Origin: Candidatus Segatella violae
GTDB taxonomy: Bacteria > Bacteroidota > Bacteroidia > Bacteroidales > Bacteroidaceae
Direction of reading: 5' to 3'
NCBI GenBank assembly: GCA_002440225.1
Contig: DJSH01000028.1
Coordinates: 1-12,695 of the forward strand
Length of the DNA stretch: 12,695 bases
Shown here: positions 12,309 to 12,695 of the stretch, piece by piece
Position numbering within the stretch: the stretch's first letter is position 1
How the letters are laid out: each line of letters starts with the position of its first letter
Position numbers and translations under genes: made by a program
Notes under the pieces: model-generated
What the model saw: only the letters and a program-made list of their open reading frames with translations
Told to the model about the DNA's origin: nothing
Database searches by the model: none

Positions 12309-12695
12309 TCACACTTCTTCCATTCTTGCCAACTCCCAGCCCTTGAACTGCATGATAATCTTATGGAGCGTGGTGCCTTGGCGAAGAGCCTCAACTCTTG
12401 GAGCCTCGGCATAGCGCTTGATTTGCTCCACAGCCTCATCCCATTGCTTCTCAGCCTTGGTCTTTGGCGTGCCATCCTCACGGAAGGCATCCTTTGCCTC
12501 CTCGTCAAACTCTTTCTTGGAAAGGACCTTGAGCTCCAGAATATAGCTATGCTGACTGGCATAATGGGTATGGTCTGGCAACAGGAAGAAATCGCAATAG
12601 CCATGACTCAACTCCAGTTCCGGAGCCGTGATATAATAGTCGTTGAGATTCAAATACGCCATGAAGAAACCCTGCAAGTTGCGCTCCGACTCGAT
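12309..12695 (-). CDS. C-terminal part of an AAA ATPase with PD-(D/E)XK domain
   Basis: The frame is open to the window edge and continues outside it, so only the last 128 residues are seen. The start of the visible part, ESERNLQGFFMAYLNLNDYY, leads into ELELSHGYCDFFLLPD and SYILELKVLSKKEFD: the Asp and the E-x-K of a PD-(D/E)XK nuclease-like fold (PDDEXK_9). It ends with QIKRYAEAPRV and the conserved WELARMEEV tail. In Bacteroidales this domain closes 'AAA-ATPase-like' proteins of about 500-580 residues, which are multi-copy and often neighbours of mobile or defence genes. Their role is not settled. The visible part looks intact, with a TGA stop at 12309-12311. Confidence 0.88.
   Translation of the reverse strand: MESERNLQGFFMAYLNLNDYYITAPELELSHGYCDFFLLPDHTHYASQHSYILELKVLSKKEFDEEAKDAFREDGTPKTKAEKQWDEAVEQIKRYAEAPRVEALRQGTTLHKIIMQFKGWELARMEEV

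Noticed and set aside
11509..12414. A 301-codon open frame on the plus strand
   Set aside because: It runs antisense through the ATPase remnant, the 33-bp array, both 70-bp repeats and the end of the PD-(D/E)XK gene. Its translation has no domain-like pattern.

Overview
The window looks like an accessory, defence-island-like stretch of a Bacteroidales genome, most likely Prevotella/Segatella or a close relative. The reasons are the promoter boxes of the Bacteroidota type (TAnnTTTG at several gene starts, two with a well-spaced TTTG at -33), mostly weak or absent Shine-Dalgarno sequences, and gene families typical of gut Bacteroidales: DUF3791/DUF3990 pairs, AAA ATPases with a C-terminal PD-(D/E)XK or DUF4143 domain, and a Spy-like protein next to an ECF sigma factor. 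All family names come from reading the proteins by eye; no search was run.

Layout. At 14-547 (minus) there is a lipoprotein whose C-terminus looks replaced. At 801-2666 (plus) there is a four-gene envelope-stress-like operon: a secreted His-rich protein, an ECF sigma factor, a one-TM putative anti-sigma/regulatory protein and a Spy-like periplasmic protein. It is closed by a strong hairpin at 2730-2778.

At 2961-6065 (plus) is the most interesting block. It is a tight three-gene operon made of (i) a sigma-70-like protein fused to a macro-like (A1S_2505-type) domain, (ii) an unrecognised two-domain 386-residue protein, and (iii) an ADP-ribosylglycohydrolase. A second transcription unit follows at 6122-6863 with its own promoter: a DUF3791 protein, a protein in which the start of a DUF3990 (ADP-ribosyltransferase-like) toxin is fused in frame to the end of a second DUF3791 protein, and a possible 54-residue ORF. 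A perfect 14-bp bidirectional terminator hairpin ends it. Taken together, 2961-6863 looks like an ADP-ribose/NAD-themed module: a nucleotide-sensing transcription factor, an eraser of ADP-ribosylation, and the disarmed remains of a writer. That functional reading is inference.

At 6917-11015 are a von Willebrand factor A protein (minus), a doubly broken schlafen/AlbA_2-type regulator (plus; one in-frame TAG and a lost 3' half), and a single-chain GmrSD-type (DUF262+DUF1524+DUF4357) modification-dependent restriction enzyme (minus). The stop of the last lies one base from the broken end of the AlbA_2 gene.

At 11168-12695 (minus) are an orphan MntA-like nucleotidyltransferase, an AAA_14/DUF4143 ATPase reduced by an internal deletion to its first dozen and last roughly 95 codons, an array of four 33-bp units in front of that ATPase, and the 3' end of a PD-(D/E)XK AAA ATPase that runs off the window. 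Each of the two ATPases is followed by a copy of the same 70-bp hairpin-containing repeat (84% identical). The amount of decay (three or four broken genes within 6 kb) next to intact defence-type genes suggests rapid turnover.
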